A stretch of 64,000 bases of DNA, taken from the NCBI GenBank assembly GCA_003116875.1, contig BCKT01000003.1:313143-377142 (forward strand), given 5' to 3'. The stretch is from Takashimella koratensis. Its lineage: Eukaryota; Basidiomycota; Tremellomycetes; Trichosporonales; Tetragoniomycetaceae. The notes beneath the pieces were generated by a model. That model worked only from the letters and a program-made list of their open reading frames with translations, searched no databases and was not told the DNA's origin. Of the stretch, positions 23,563 through 33,600 are shown piece after piece; the first letter of the stretch is position 1, and each line of letters begins with the position of its first letter. A program made the position numbers and the translations under genes.

Positions 23563-24094
23563 GGTGGATGGAAGCGGTGAGGATGGGAGGGGATGAGGAG
23601 AGGATGAGTGAGTGGTAGGTGGATGGAGGTGGACAAAGGCGATGGAAGCCAGGGGGATGACGTCGCATGGCGGGCGGGTAGAAGGGTGTGATGGATGGGA
23701 ATTTGGGGGACTGCAGAAACCATTATTTCTCAACGCCACTGGGACGAAGCGGTCAAGCTCCGAGAGGATGGGGTCGGGTGGATGTTGTGGGTACTTGTTG
23801 GGGATGAACTCAGTAGCTGAGCCTCTGCTCTCCCTCCCCAGAGCGACAGCGCGAGATCTCGCTCGCCATGATCAGCTTGGGCGAGATGAAAGGTTGGTTC
23901 GGCCGAATGGTCAAGGTAGCTGGGCAGGGTGTCGTGTGGTGAGGTGTTCTTGAGTGAAAGGATCACTGAGAGGTGGGCCAGGATGAGGTAGATGGTGTTG
24001 GGCTGCGAAGTCCCTTGGGGTTTAAATTTATACCAGCGGCAAATCACACTGCATATCCCTCACATTACTCTTGCGTACTCACGCACTCACCGAC
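23563..24094. promoter_or_regulatory. Divergent promoter, dehydrogenase / orphan gene
   Basis: Intergenic region of about 530 bp. A clear AT-rich TATA-type element (TTTAAATTTATA, 24021-24032) lies some 65 bp upstream of the orphan gene's start. No other gene is seen. Confidence 0.5.
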
Positions 24095-24985
24095 ATGTTT
24101 GCTCACGAGAACGACAACTCTCCATTCCAAGTAGTAGACAACGAAATGTCCTCGTTCGATTGGGACTGGGAACCATACGTGCGCTGTCTTTACGTGAGTA
24201 AGAGTAAGTGAGCAAAGTAAGCTGAGATGCATACAGTTCCCGCCTTGGCCCGACGATGAGGTTGAAAGTATACCCAGGACCAACTCGCGTCTTGATGAAT
24301 ACAAGGAAGAGGAAGGCATACCAACGGCGTGGGAAATGTCAGATGAGTCGGAGATGTGCACCCCGGTGTTGCCAGAAGTGGAAGACACGACGGTAAGTGC
24401 TTATGATGACTAAGGTACGGCAGTCTCAGAAGAATTGACGAGATTCAGAAATGGTTGAACGTGTTGGTGGAGAGATTAGAAGACGGTACACTGCCGTCCT
24501 CAACACCGAGCTACCTCGACGAGGAGAAAACACCAGCGGAGAGTTCAACGGTCGACAAAGACTACGACAGCGACAGTGATCAGGGTCCTGGAGCGCTGGA
24601 AGGTACTTACCAAGGTTCAGTGGATTTCGACTTGTGCGAGACTACGGAAAATCCGAATCAGCCCCTCGATTTGGGGACTCAGATTACAACCCAAGTTGAT
24701 ACCACCTGCATCACCGTCGTCCCATACATCAAGGAAAGATCACTTACTACGGAAAATCGGAACCAGTCCCTCGATTTGGTGACTGAGATAACAACCCAAG
24801 TCGACTCCACCTGCATCACCGTCGTCCCATACATCAAGGAAGAATCAGTCTCATACATCAAGGAAGAATCACCCCAATTTACATTGCAAGAGATGAAAAT
24901 TAACCCCAGGAGGATGAAGGAAACCCAACTGAGATGGTATCAGTCGTCTTTGTCGACACCCAAAAAACCCCACGTGCTACGCTGA
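24095..24985 (+). CDS. Orphan acidic protein with duplicated segment, probably frameshifted
   Basis: Unrecognised gene. Exons 24095-24178, 24237-24392 and 24449-24985 join in frame to 258 residues. The product is acidic, with Trp/Asp-rich N-terminal parts (FDWDWEPY, PPWPDDEV). A direct repeat of about 105 nt (24641-24745 and 24746-24850) encodes two near-identical units with TCITVVPYIKE. The open frame stops at 24983-24985. One base out of frame, directly after the A6C4 run at about 24961-24970, the sequence continues to 25091 with a C-x8-C-x2-C-x6-C module (core SCAKCTYIHATC) that matches the end of the next gene (core ACARCTYFGTWC). I therefore suspect a one-base indel, either real or a homopolymer error. 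No function can be assigned. Confidence 0.5.
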
Positions 24986-25436
24986 CCAGGGCGGGCAATC
25001 ATGCGCAAAGTGCACGTACATCCACGCGACGTGCACTGCTGCCTGGAACAGAAGGACTCGTGTAGCTACACAAGATGTACCGGAAGTATGAGTTTGCAAC
25101 GATGCAAGGATGACACTTGGACGGTAGCGCTTGGTGTACAGTCCTTTGTGTTCAATGACATTGGTTGGCAATGACGTTGATTGCGAAGAACAAAGATCTG
25201 GAAGGCGTGCTCACAGATCTCTGGGCAAGCCAAGGACACTGATTTCAGAAGATAATGAACGGAAGGAGTAGGGTAAGGCGTGAGAAAAGGAGAGGTCAAG
25301 TGGGGTTGACACTCAGTAGACTTGATCAAACTCACGCGGACCCCGAGTGAAAAATACTCAACATTCTCTATTACCATATTCATCTTTGTCAACCATTTAC
25401 CGCCATTTTCGCTTCCAAGTCTCTTTCAAACCGGAC
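24986..25436. other. Out-of-frame Cys-module remnant and orphan promoter
   Basis: Bases 24986-25091 contain the out-of-frame continuation of the preceding gene's Cys-rich module. The remaining 345 bp carries no gene I can support and presumably promotes the next orphan gene. Confidence 0.4.
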
Positions 25437-26326
25437 ATGTTTATAACTCGAACTGAGAGGAGTGAGGTCGGTGATGCCAAGCCTCTCGGCGCATCATCTC
25501 AAAATTACGTCGAGCCTGTTGCCTGGGTCCCCCACGATGCTTTCCGAAACCAGCTCTATGTAAGTGTAGGTCATGTATTTCCAATTTCGAATCACTGATG
25601 AATCTACTTGACTGGGCCAATATCCAGTCGAGTTGTCCATTTACTCTTTACAGCCGGAACAGGATTTTTGGGCGCGGGTACTGCCGGACGGCGACACACG
25701 GGGAGTTACGAAGCCGTGGACAGAACTCACCTGCACAGGAATGGTCGGTGGAGTCGGACGAGGAGTTATTCACAAAGCCAAGCGCCCCTACGCCTCCACC
25801 CGTCGTGCCGCCAGCCACCACAGCGACCCGCCCGCGTTTTCCGCTTGCACCCTCGTCTAAATCTTCGAGAGAGAGGAAATTCTCAACAGAAATTACAATC
25901 CCTAGAGAAACGACTCTGCTTCCTAATGCCCCGGAGATGTCAAGTGTACCCGATCGTTCTCGACGTTACAATTTGGGCTGGCCTGCGTTTCGTGAAATGG
26001 TCTTGGAGAGCAAGATTGGCACGAATATCGTTCAGCTGATGGAATCTTCCCTTGAAATCAAAGTCAACACACGCGTAAGCTTGTCGGCTTGGATCGGCAT
26101 TTGCTGATGTATAATACATTAGATGATATCCCGATACACTTACTCGGCTGAGGAGATTTGGGGAAATGCTGTGCGGACATTCGAGGAGTGTTGTAAGAAG
26201 TGCATCAAATCCAAGGAGACGAAAGGAGAGTGCTTGCGTGGGTCGAAAGGATACGCGTGCGCCAGGTGTACCTACTTCGGAACATGGTGCTCAAAGGGAA
26301 CGAAGAAGAGACCTCCACAAGGCTAA
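25437..26326 (+). CDS. Orphan protein with C-terminal Zn2Cys6-like Cys cluster
   Basis: Unrecognised gene. A consistent model is exons 25437-25559, 25633-25677, 25739-26074 and 26123-26326, giving 235 residues; the second acceptor (25632 versus 25627) is uncertain. The middle is Pro/Thr-rich (SAPTPPPVVPPATT). It is followed by a helical stretch (NLGWPAFREMVLESKIGTNI). The C-terminus has six Cys in the pattern C-x2-C-x9-C-x8-C-x2-C-x6-C, from FEECCKKC to ACARCTYFGTWCSKG. The second half matches the spacing of fungal Zn2Cys6 clusters; the first half has x9 where x6 is usual. A C-terminal zinc-binding or DNA-binding role is possible but unproven. The upstream orphan gene shares the last four Cys. 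Confidence 0.6.
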
Positions 26327-26749
26327 TACCGAAGTCGATTGGTGAGACAACTCTCGCTTCGGTTTTCTCTGCTCCCCATCATAAAGGGCTCAAAAGTTGA
26401 GCCGAAACGCGCCTTCCACCGCGACGCTCTCTGATCAACAGTCTTCACACTGTTCACATGTATGTTAAGAGCAACTGGTTGGCAACTAGTGTACTGTACT
26501 GAGTGTGCGATGTAGCGGTGGCTACTTGATCGTACTATCGTCATCAATCTATCACTGTATAGGGTGGCTCAAGTAGGTGTCGTTGCACTTGGTTGAACCT
26601 CGAAATGGATGGCTATGCACAATGTCTACTGCTGCTCAAGAACACCGATCATAATGTTTTCGCTGTAGTGTGTGGTAATTTTACAGACACAGATAGGTAG
26701 TCATTTCGTCATGAAGTCATAAACAAGCGGGCCTGGGAACGAATTTACC
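26327..26749. other. Convergent 3' region
   Basis: Gap of about 420 bp between the orphan gene and the kinase-like gene on the other strand. Nothing recognisable is seen. Confidence 0.4.
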
Positions 26750-29157
26750 TCACACACCGAGCAGCTCCTTCACCTCTGTCATCTCCGAAATCAAGTCTTC
26801 GTCGGCCGCGTTAATTCTCGATCGTCCAAAATCAATAAGTCGAACCCCGTTTCCGTCGGCCGATCGTCTTATATGACGAATGGCGATGTCGCCATGAAGG
26901 ACGTTGCATGCGTGTATGCGCGCGTACGCCCTGATGACCGCGGCCCTAAACCAGTGAGAAAGGATCAGCAAACGAGTAGACGAACGAAATGTGATAGGAA
27001 AGATCGCGGGCTATCACCACCTTCCGCCAATCGCCTTTTATCCACCACCTCTAATACATGAGGGTTCATCTCCATTCGTCCGATGTCTCACTCAGATTTC
27101 CAGCGTTGTTAGGATTCTTTACTCACTTGTCCTCGTCTGATAGTTGTTTCGGGTCACCAAGTTTGGCACAAACGGGTTCATCGACTTTCTCCAGCAGTGT
27201 CACGAGAACTCCGCAGCGCAAAGGGCAGTGGCACGACGCATTCAGTGTACCCCGGAAGGTCCCGATAAACCAGGGAACAACGACCCCTTGCAGATCCTGC
27301 ATTGCGCTGTACGCTGCGATCTCAGCGTCCCACTCGGATCTAGCTCGCCGACACGGCTGGATCCTCTCGTCGCCACTCTCGTCGGCGCTGTCGCTGTCGC
27401 TGTTGTTGTCCTTGTCGCTGGACCAACCGCCCTCCTCCCCCTCATCGTCCACGTTTCCACTCGCAGACGCCGGGCTGCCCATTTCCACATCGACGTCGGC
27501 GGGTCCCGCCACAGCCTCCCCCTCATCGCTGCATACGCTCTCGTCGTCGTCATCTTGAGAAACATGAACATCTGAGGGAATGCAGATCTTTGCGACCGCT
27601 TTGTTCCTGAATAGATCTTCTCGCGATAACCAGACCTCGTACACGTCGGCAACGGCGCCCTTGCCCAAATAACGACTGAGCTCCACACCCAGCTCGTCGT
27701 CATCCAAAACGTCCCATCCAGGACGCGGTGGAGTCGTTGGAGGCGACGAAGAAGGGGAGGGCTTCCTGTAAACGACACCGTTCACCTTAGAATCGAAAAG
27801 AGACGGTGACATGAGCCAATAACGACCGGCAATCTGCAGATCCCCCGAGGCAACGGACAAGCGGAGGCGAAACCTCTCTTTGACTGGGGCCTGCGCCTAG
27901 AGCGGATCAGCCTATGTATAACGTAGGTGACACAGCAATAACTCGAGACTGTTAGATGTACTTACATTTTCCGGGGTCACCCGGCCATGAATTCCCTCAA
28001 CAGACTGCCAAGGTGTTGGCGGACCTAATGACGACACATCCGAGGAGGTTGACGTAGTTGAGCTCTGCAATTCCTGGCGCGTGCGAGCCTTCTTCGTCTT
28101 CCCTTTCTGCGTCCCCTCATTTGCCGACTTCGTCTTCACATTCCGCCTCTTCTTCTCGTTCGCCGATTCCTCCGTCTTCGCTATCGATCTTGCATGGATA
28201 TCGTGCATGATCTTGGACAAGGCGCGGTCTGGTGGCCTAACTTTTCCGTCGATCCCCAGAGCAATGAGGAACTTGAGATCGTTCGCCTCGGAGACGACCT
28301 GAGGAAGCCGGTAAATGAGGCGATCAGTAACGCCGAAAGTAAAATCATTATTCAGGCGCATCGTAGCCATACACTCGTATGTGGAGAGGGAGATGGTCTC
28401 GCAACGGTAGAAGATAACTTCTTCGACAACCTGCTCGAGATCAGCGGTCGATCACATGTCAAGGACACAGATGCTGAAACCTCACCTGGCAAAGCATGCG
28501 TCGGACCGTGGTCCGCTCACCGTCCTTGAATCCCGGTGTTTCGTCCATGATCCATCCTTGGCCATCGGAATAGCCAAGGGCGAAACCCTCACCCGACATT
28601 AGGCTGAGAAGGTTCGCGTACTCCTCGGCTAGCAATACGCGGTCCATCTTAAGCTCCATCAGATGCCTGATGGACCGAGACGCGTCGCTTCGACGGAAGA
28701 CGAAGTCGGTGGCTCCCGATTCGGAGTTGTTGTTGTTTCCTCGCCATTTTCCACAAGGAGCCAAGTTAGGAACGAAGAGGTTGGACTTCAAGACCTTATT
28801 CGCCAGACGACAGAGGCTAGTCCCCATGGTAACCTGCACGTCCGACTCGAGGTTGTGCGGCTCCTGAGCATCATCGTAAATGTCTTCTATCAGATCGGAG
28901 AACGATACGGGCAGGGCTGCGGCCCCATTGAGACACTGCAGGCGATTTAAGATGCCAGGGAGCAAATCCGAATCGACTTTAAAGACAACATCTCGTTCAA
29001 TGGCGTGAAAAACTCTTCGCGTGCGAGCTCCCGCTTCGCGCGTGCCTCGACTGGTTGAAGCAGTTTCGCCTGGGTAAGCGTCGTAGTTTATACTTGGCAG
29101 GCGGTAAGTGTCGAGAAACTCGCCTAGAGTACGATACCGGGGCTGGGGCGGTTCCAT
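26750..29157 (-). CDS. Kinase-like protein, paralogue A (catalytic residues kept)
   Basis: Member of a four-copy kinase-like family in this window. Exons 28486-29157, 27966-28430, 27127-27896 and 26750-26945 (minus) give 700 residues. The N-terminal signature is TLGEFLDTYRLPSINYD, followed by a long non-kinase region with a Lys-rich stretch. The kinase fold starts near YLGKGAVADVYEV, with the Lys in AVAKIC. A Ser/Asp/Glu-rich insert follows, then ARIHACNVLHGDIAIRHIRR (catalytic HGD) and RLIDFGRSR (metal-binding Asp). The position five after the catalytic Asp is His instead of the usual Asn, as in paralogues B and D. It resembles fungal FunK1/phosphotransferase-like kinases, so real kinase activity is plausible. 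It is divergent from the ankyrin gene with 221 bp between. The last intron is 181 nt. Confidence 0.75.
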
Positions 29158-29378
29158 GGTGGTGGCGACGAATAATGAGTCGATGATGGGATGATGAGGA
29201 GAGACAAAGTTGATGTTGACGAGGTGACGAGTTGCCGCTCAGCCGGTCGCTACTTGTGTCCACACCTGGGTTTACTGCTCGCCACACCCATTCTGTCCGC
29301 CCTCATCGCATTCATCCACCATCGCGACCATCCACCTAGTCACCTACTCACCACCACCGCCATAGCATCCTAGCACCC

Positions 29379-30430
29379 ATGCCGCCTCCAGCAAGATCAG
29401 CGCCCCCACCTCCGCCTCCTGAACAAGTTGACGGCGCGTCACAAAGTACGTGTCGTCCTGACTGGACCTGAGTCGGGATCCACCGTGACAGGTATCGAAT
29501 GCTGATCTTGTACAAATACAGGCGAACGATTGTTGGGCGCGGCCAAGGACGATAACGAGGAGCTTGCACTAGAGGTGTTGGAGACGATTGAGGATGTCAA
29601 TTTTGCCGATGGGTAAGTGCGGAGAGGTGGATTTGAGCTGACGCAGCAGGTTGGGTAATACTGGTGAGTGACGATGGACATTATTCTTTGTCGTACTAAC
29701 CTCGCTGCCTAAGCTTTACACTACGCGTGAGTTCATCTCAAATTTTGATGATGAAGCGATCCGACTGACCTTGTCGTCTCCTCTCGTAGCGTGCTGAAAG
29801 CGTCGACTGACGTGCTCGAGCATATTCTCAACCACGACTCGTGTGATGTGAGCCCGCGCAACCGGTTGGCCGGGGATACGCCGTTGCACATTGCTGTTCG
29901 GCAAAAATGGGAAGATCATGAGGGTGTCAGGCTGTACCTTGGTGCGTGGGGCGAAATTCTCGGTGTCTGGCTCCGCCCCGATGCTCTGTGATCGCTTCTC
30001 CCTCAAGTCAAGCTGACATGGCGATAACAGTTTCCATCCTCCTTGAAGCAGGCGCAGACACCATGTAAGTCATCTCAAGCGTGGTTTCGACCTTGCTGAC
30101 ATTCGCAGGATTAAGAACAGGCATGGACAGCGACCTATCGACTTGCTCCCGGATACGCCCGAGCCCGGATCCGACGACGACCAGGTCCGGGCGGCGATCA
30201 GGAAATCTGAGGCCGAGGCGATGGTCGCGGATAGCGGTGATGTCGTGGATGGTGAGTAGCGCGGTGAAGGGGTTGATGGTTATAGTGGTTGTGGTCATGT
30301 TCAAAGGGGTAATGGAATGAGAGTCGGGGTCGCAAGGGGATTGGCGAGCTACCGTGACCAGACTTGCTGACAACGTGCAGAGGACAACGACGTGATCGAC
30401 CCGGACGATGTCGCGTCCGACGACGACTAG
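29379..30430 (+). CDS. Small ankyrin-repeat protein
   Basis: Short acidic ankyrin protein, spread over several small exons between the ATG at 29379 and the TAG at 30428-30430. The product starts with a Pro-rich leader (ARSAPPPPPPEQVDG). Repeats follow: ERLLGAAKDDNEELALEVLE, the split GNTALHYA, and GDTPLHIAVRQKW, then VSILLEAGADTM and KNRHGQRPIDLLPD. The tail is Asp-rich (DEDNDVIDPDDVASDDD). The layout resembles fungal one-domain ankyrin proteins such as Yar1-type chaperones, but I cannot assign it. It shares a compact bidirectional promoter with kinase-like paralogue A. Some splice boundaries, for example around 29700 and 30030, were read only approximately. Confidence 0.72.
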
Positions 30431-30621
30431 GGAGTCAAGTGGGTGGACCACCCAGGAGTGAAAGGGTTATCTTGTTCTTCTTTGTCATTATCGCTACCAG
30501 TTGTTCGCGTGCCACATGCATGCTCATTGCGTGTTCACCAATAAAAGATGACACCGAGAACTGACCAAAGAAAGACACGTTGTCAAAGATGAGAGAGACA
30601 ATAGTTCACGATCAAATTGGG

Positions 30622-33600
30622 TTAACGGAAACCGCCGACACGACCGGCGAGGGCGAACCATGCGGCTAGGCGCCATGCTAATGTTACGCAGAGGAGGATG
30701 GCCATGTAGATTCTCGTATCCATTTGGGACCAGTTGAACAAAGCGAGCCTGGAAAATGGGGGATGAGTCAGCGATTACCTAGAGCACAAAACGCGCCACT
30801 CACATCTGTGCACCGTTCTGCGCAACACAAGCGCCCGAAGCGACGTCTGCGGTGGAACAGCTGAAAGTGACACCTTGAAATGCATTGATCACTTGGATCC
30901 TCACCGCGGCTAAAATCGGACATCAACACTTCACAGAAATCTTGAGTCGACTCACGCTTGACACATGATATCCAAGCGAGACCCGCGAGCCAGCTAGCCA
31001 CAGACAATGAGATGATCCCGCTGATCTGACCCGCGATTGATAAGATCGTCGATACCACGCTACGAGGTGTTAGCAGCGGCTCTTCATTCACGAGTCACAC
31101 TTACGTCACGGTCAAACCCTCAATCGGGATCCACGCCCCAAAGATAATAGACGCGCTCTCGCCCATATTCACCAGCGCCCATACGGATATCGCGTACTCG
31201 AAGAATATCCTCGCGGATGTGGGTAACCCCACCCCAACGTTCATCTACATCTTAGCAATGACCGAATCCGTGACCTCGAAGCACCACTCACAATCGCGGC
31301 GAACGCAAACGCCCCAAGGAGTTCCGCCCATATCTCAATAGCCGAGTAGGCAATCAAGAAGGTGGCTGGGGAATACCTTGCAGCACTTTTGGCTTCGTGG
31401 AAGTAGAGGTTTCGATCGGGTGGGTAAATTGACATTGCGTTGAGTAAGCCGACGAAAGAGGTGGACGCTGTGGACTCGATCGTGATACCGATAAAGTCTT
31501 GCGCGCCTAGGAATTAGCTCGGTCAGGGAGTGACATACCTGATGCGCCATAGGATAAGCGTTGGAAGAAGAGGATAAAAAGGCCACCAAGGATTGGGACT
31601 TGGATTAATCGGGAGAAGAAGATCTATTGTCAGTGGGGCTTGACTCGCATTTACCTCTTTCTGCCTCCAGAGGTTCCTCCACATTCTCTCGACGACAACA
31701 GGTAGAGCCACGCGCATGGACCGAGCTTTGAGCTTGGTCGTTGGCTGAGTCGAAGCGGTGGTTTCGGCAACATCCACGCTGTGTTTCCCCCTCCACGCAT
31801 CTGTGAGCGAGGTGACTCGAGCAACGGAACGGTCGTGTGTTGACGCTCGGGGATCTACCGAGACGAGGTCGAGTAAGTGATCGGCTGGGTTGAAGAACTC
31901 GGATGGCATTGGGTGGCCAATCGAGGTGAAATAGTCGACCGCGTCGGCGCGTTTGCCCGTGTACTGAGGTTAGCGGGTTCAAACACAAACTTACAGCGAC
32001 GACACCGCCTTTGGCCAAGAGGGTGACACTGTCGGCCAGTTGCCAGATGTCACTGCGGGGTTGGTGGATCGTTGCTGCTCTTAGCCCAGTACAGTTTCGA
32101 CCCACCAATGACGGTCCGACCGGTTGCTGCGATATCTCGTAACACCTGCATGACGCTGAGAGCGATACTGCTATCCAGTCCCGAGGTCGGTTCGTCCACT
32201 AATAACACTGCCGGGTCGTTGATCACTGCGATTAGCAAAGTCAAGGTTGGCCCTACTTTGTACAGCAAGTGAGAGTCGACGCTTCTCTCCACCCGAGATG
32301 CCCTTGAGTAAAGGTCCGCCGACAGGCAGATCCGCACAATCCTTGAGACCCAGCATGAGTAAGACCGTTTCCGCGCGGGCAATCTTTTGCTGCCGCGGCA
32401 TATCGTCGGGAAGTCGTAACACCGCCGCGTATCTGAGAGTCTCGCGCACTGTCAGGGACGGGAGGTGCCAGTCGTCTTCTTGCTCCACAAAAGCGACGTG
32501 GGTGGATGAAGTGGCCGAGTTGGAGAGAATGATCTCGCCTTCGCGTCGGAAAGTGGCCAGGGGACCTGGTTGGAGGCTGCGATCCGCGAGGAGCTGTAAA
32601 AGTGTGGACTGAGGTTAGCTAGGTCTTGGATTAACTTACTTTACCCGCTCCCGATGGTCCCTGGGGTTAGCTTGTTCATGCGGATGCTCACTAGAATGGC
32701 GGATACTTGACCCGCTAATGTCAGCTTGATCAATAACATGCTCACCTTTAAAGTCTAAAGAGATATCATCGAGAATGATCTTGGTACCGCTCTGAACCAT
32801 GCCTCTGCCTTGTCGTTGCCATTTGAACGTCAAGTTGCGCACCTGCCGTCAGCTTCGAAACACTGGCACCTACAGAAACGTCGATGCGGTGGCGCTTGAC
32901 GTGGCTGTCGAGGACATCGGTCTGCTTGCCGCGGTGGTGCGAGTCGATCTCGGATGCGTGCTGGAGTTAGCTAGCTCAAGAAGAGACGTACCTTGACACC
33001 GCCGGAAAAGTTGAGCTAAAGTCAGCCTTGTCAGATTTGTACCCACCCAGAGTGCGAAACAGGCCAAGGCGTATTCGACCAAGGCAAAACCGATGAGACC
33101 GCCATAGTATGCGCCGACGTTGACACCGTAATCAATACCAAGACCATTGAGGACGTTGTTGCCGATACACTGGGCGGTATTCCCTTCGGACCCCGCGGGG
33201 CAGGCAAAGATACGGTCCTTGAATTGCAGCGCAGCGACGATTCCTGGGGTCAGTGAAGTTGATGAGTACTTACGGAAAGAGTAGAAGAATGGGCTTATCC
33301 ATCGGATCCATGAAACATAAACCGGTACGTGCGTGCTGAGGTCAGCGGGGCTAGATTGTAACTTACACAAGGAAACCGCTGCTCATGCTTGGGGTTAGCG
33401 AACGTCGACAGAGGAACGTACAGTTGGAACAAGTTGAGCGCGTTACCGATCTGAGATGCTGCGGCAAAATTTTTCACCAATGACGCCTGGGGTTAGTGAG
33501 GCAAGCGGTTCACTTACCGAGAGGAGACTGCATCCTTGGACGCAGAACTGCACGAGCATGGTCTGGGGTCAGCGACGCCAATCAAATCCCTACCGAGGCA

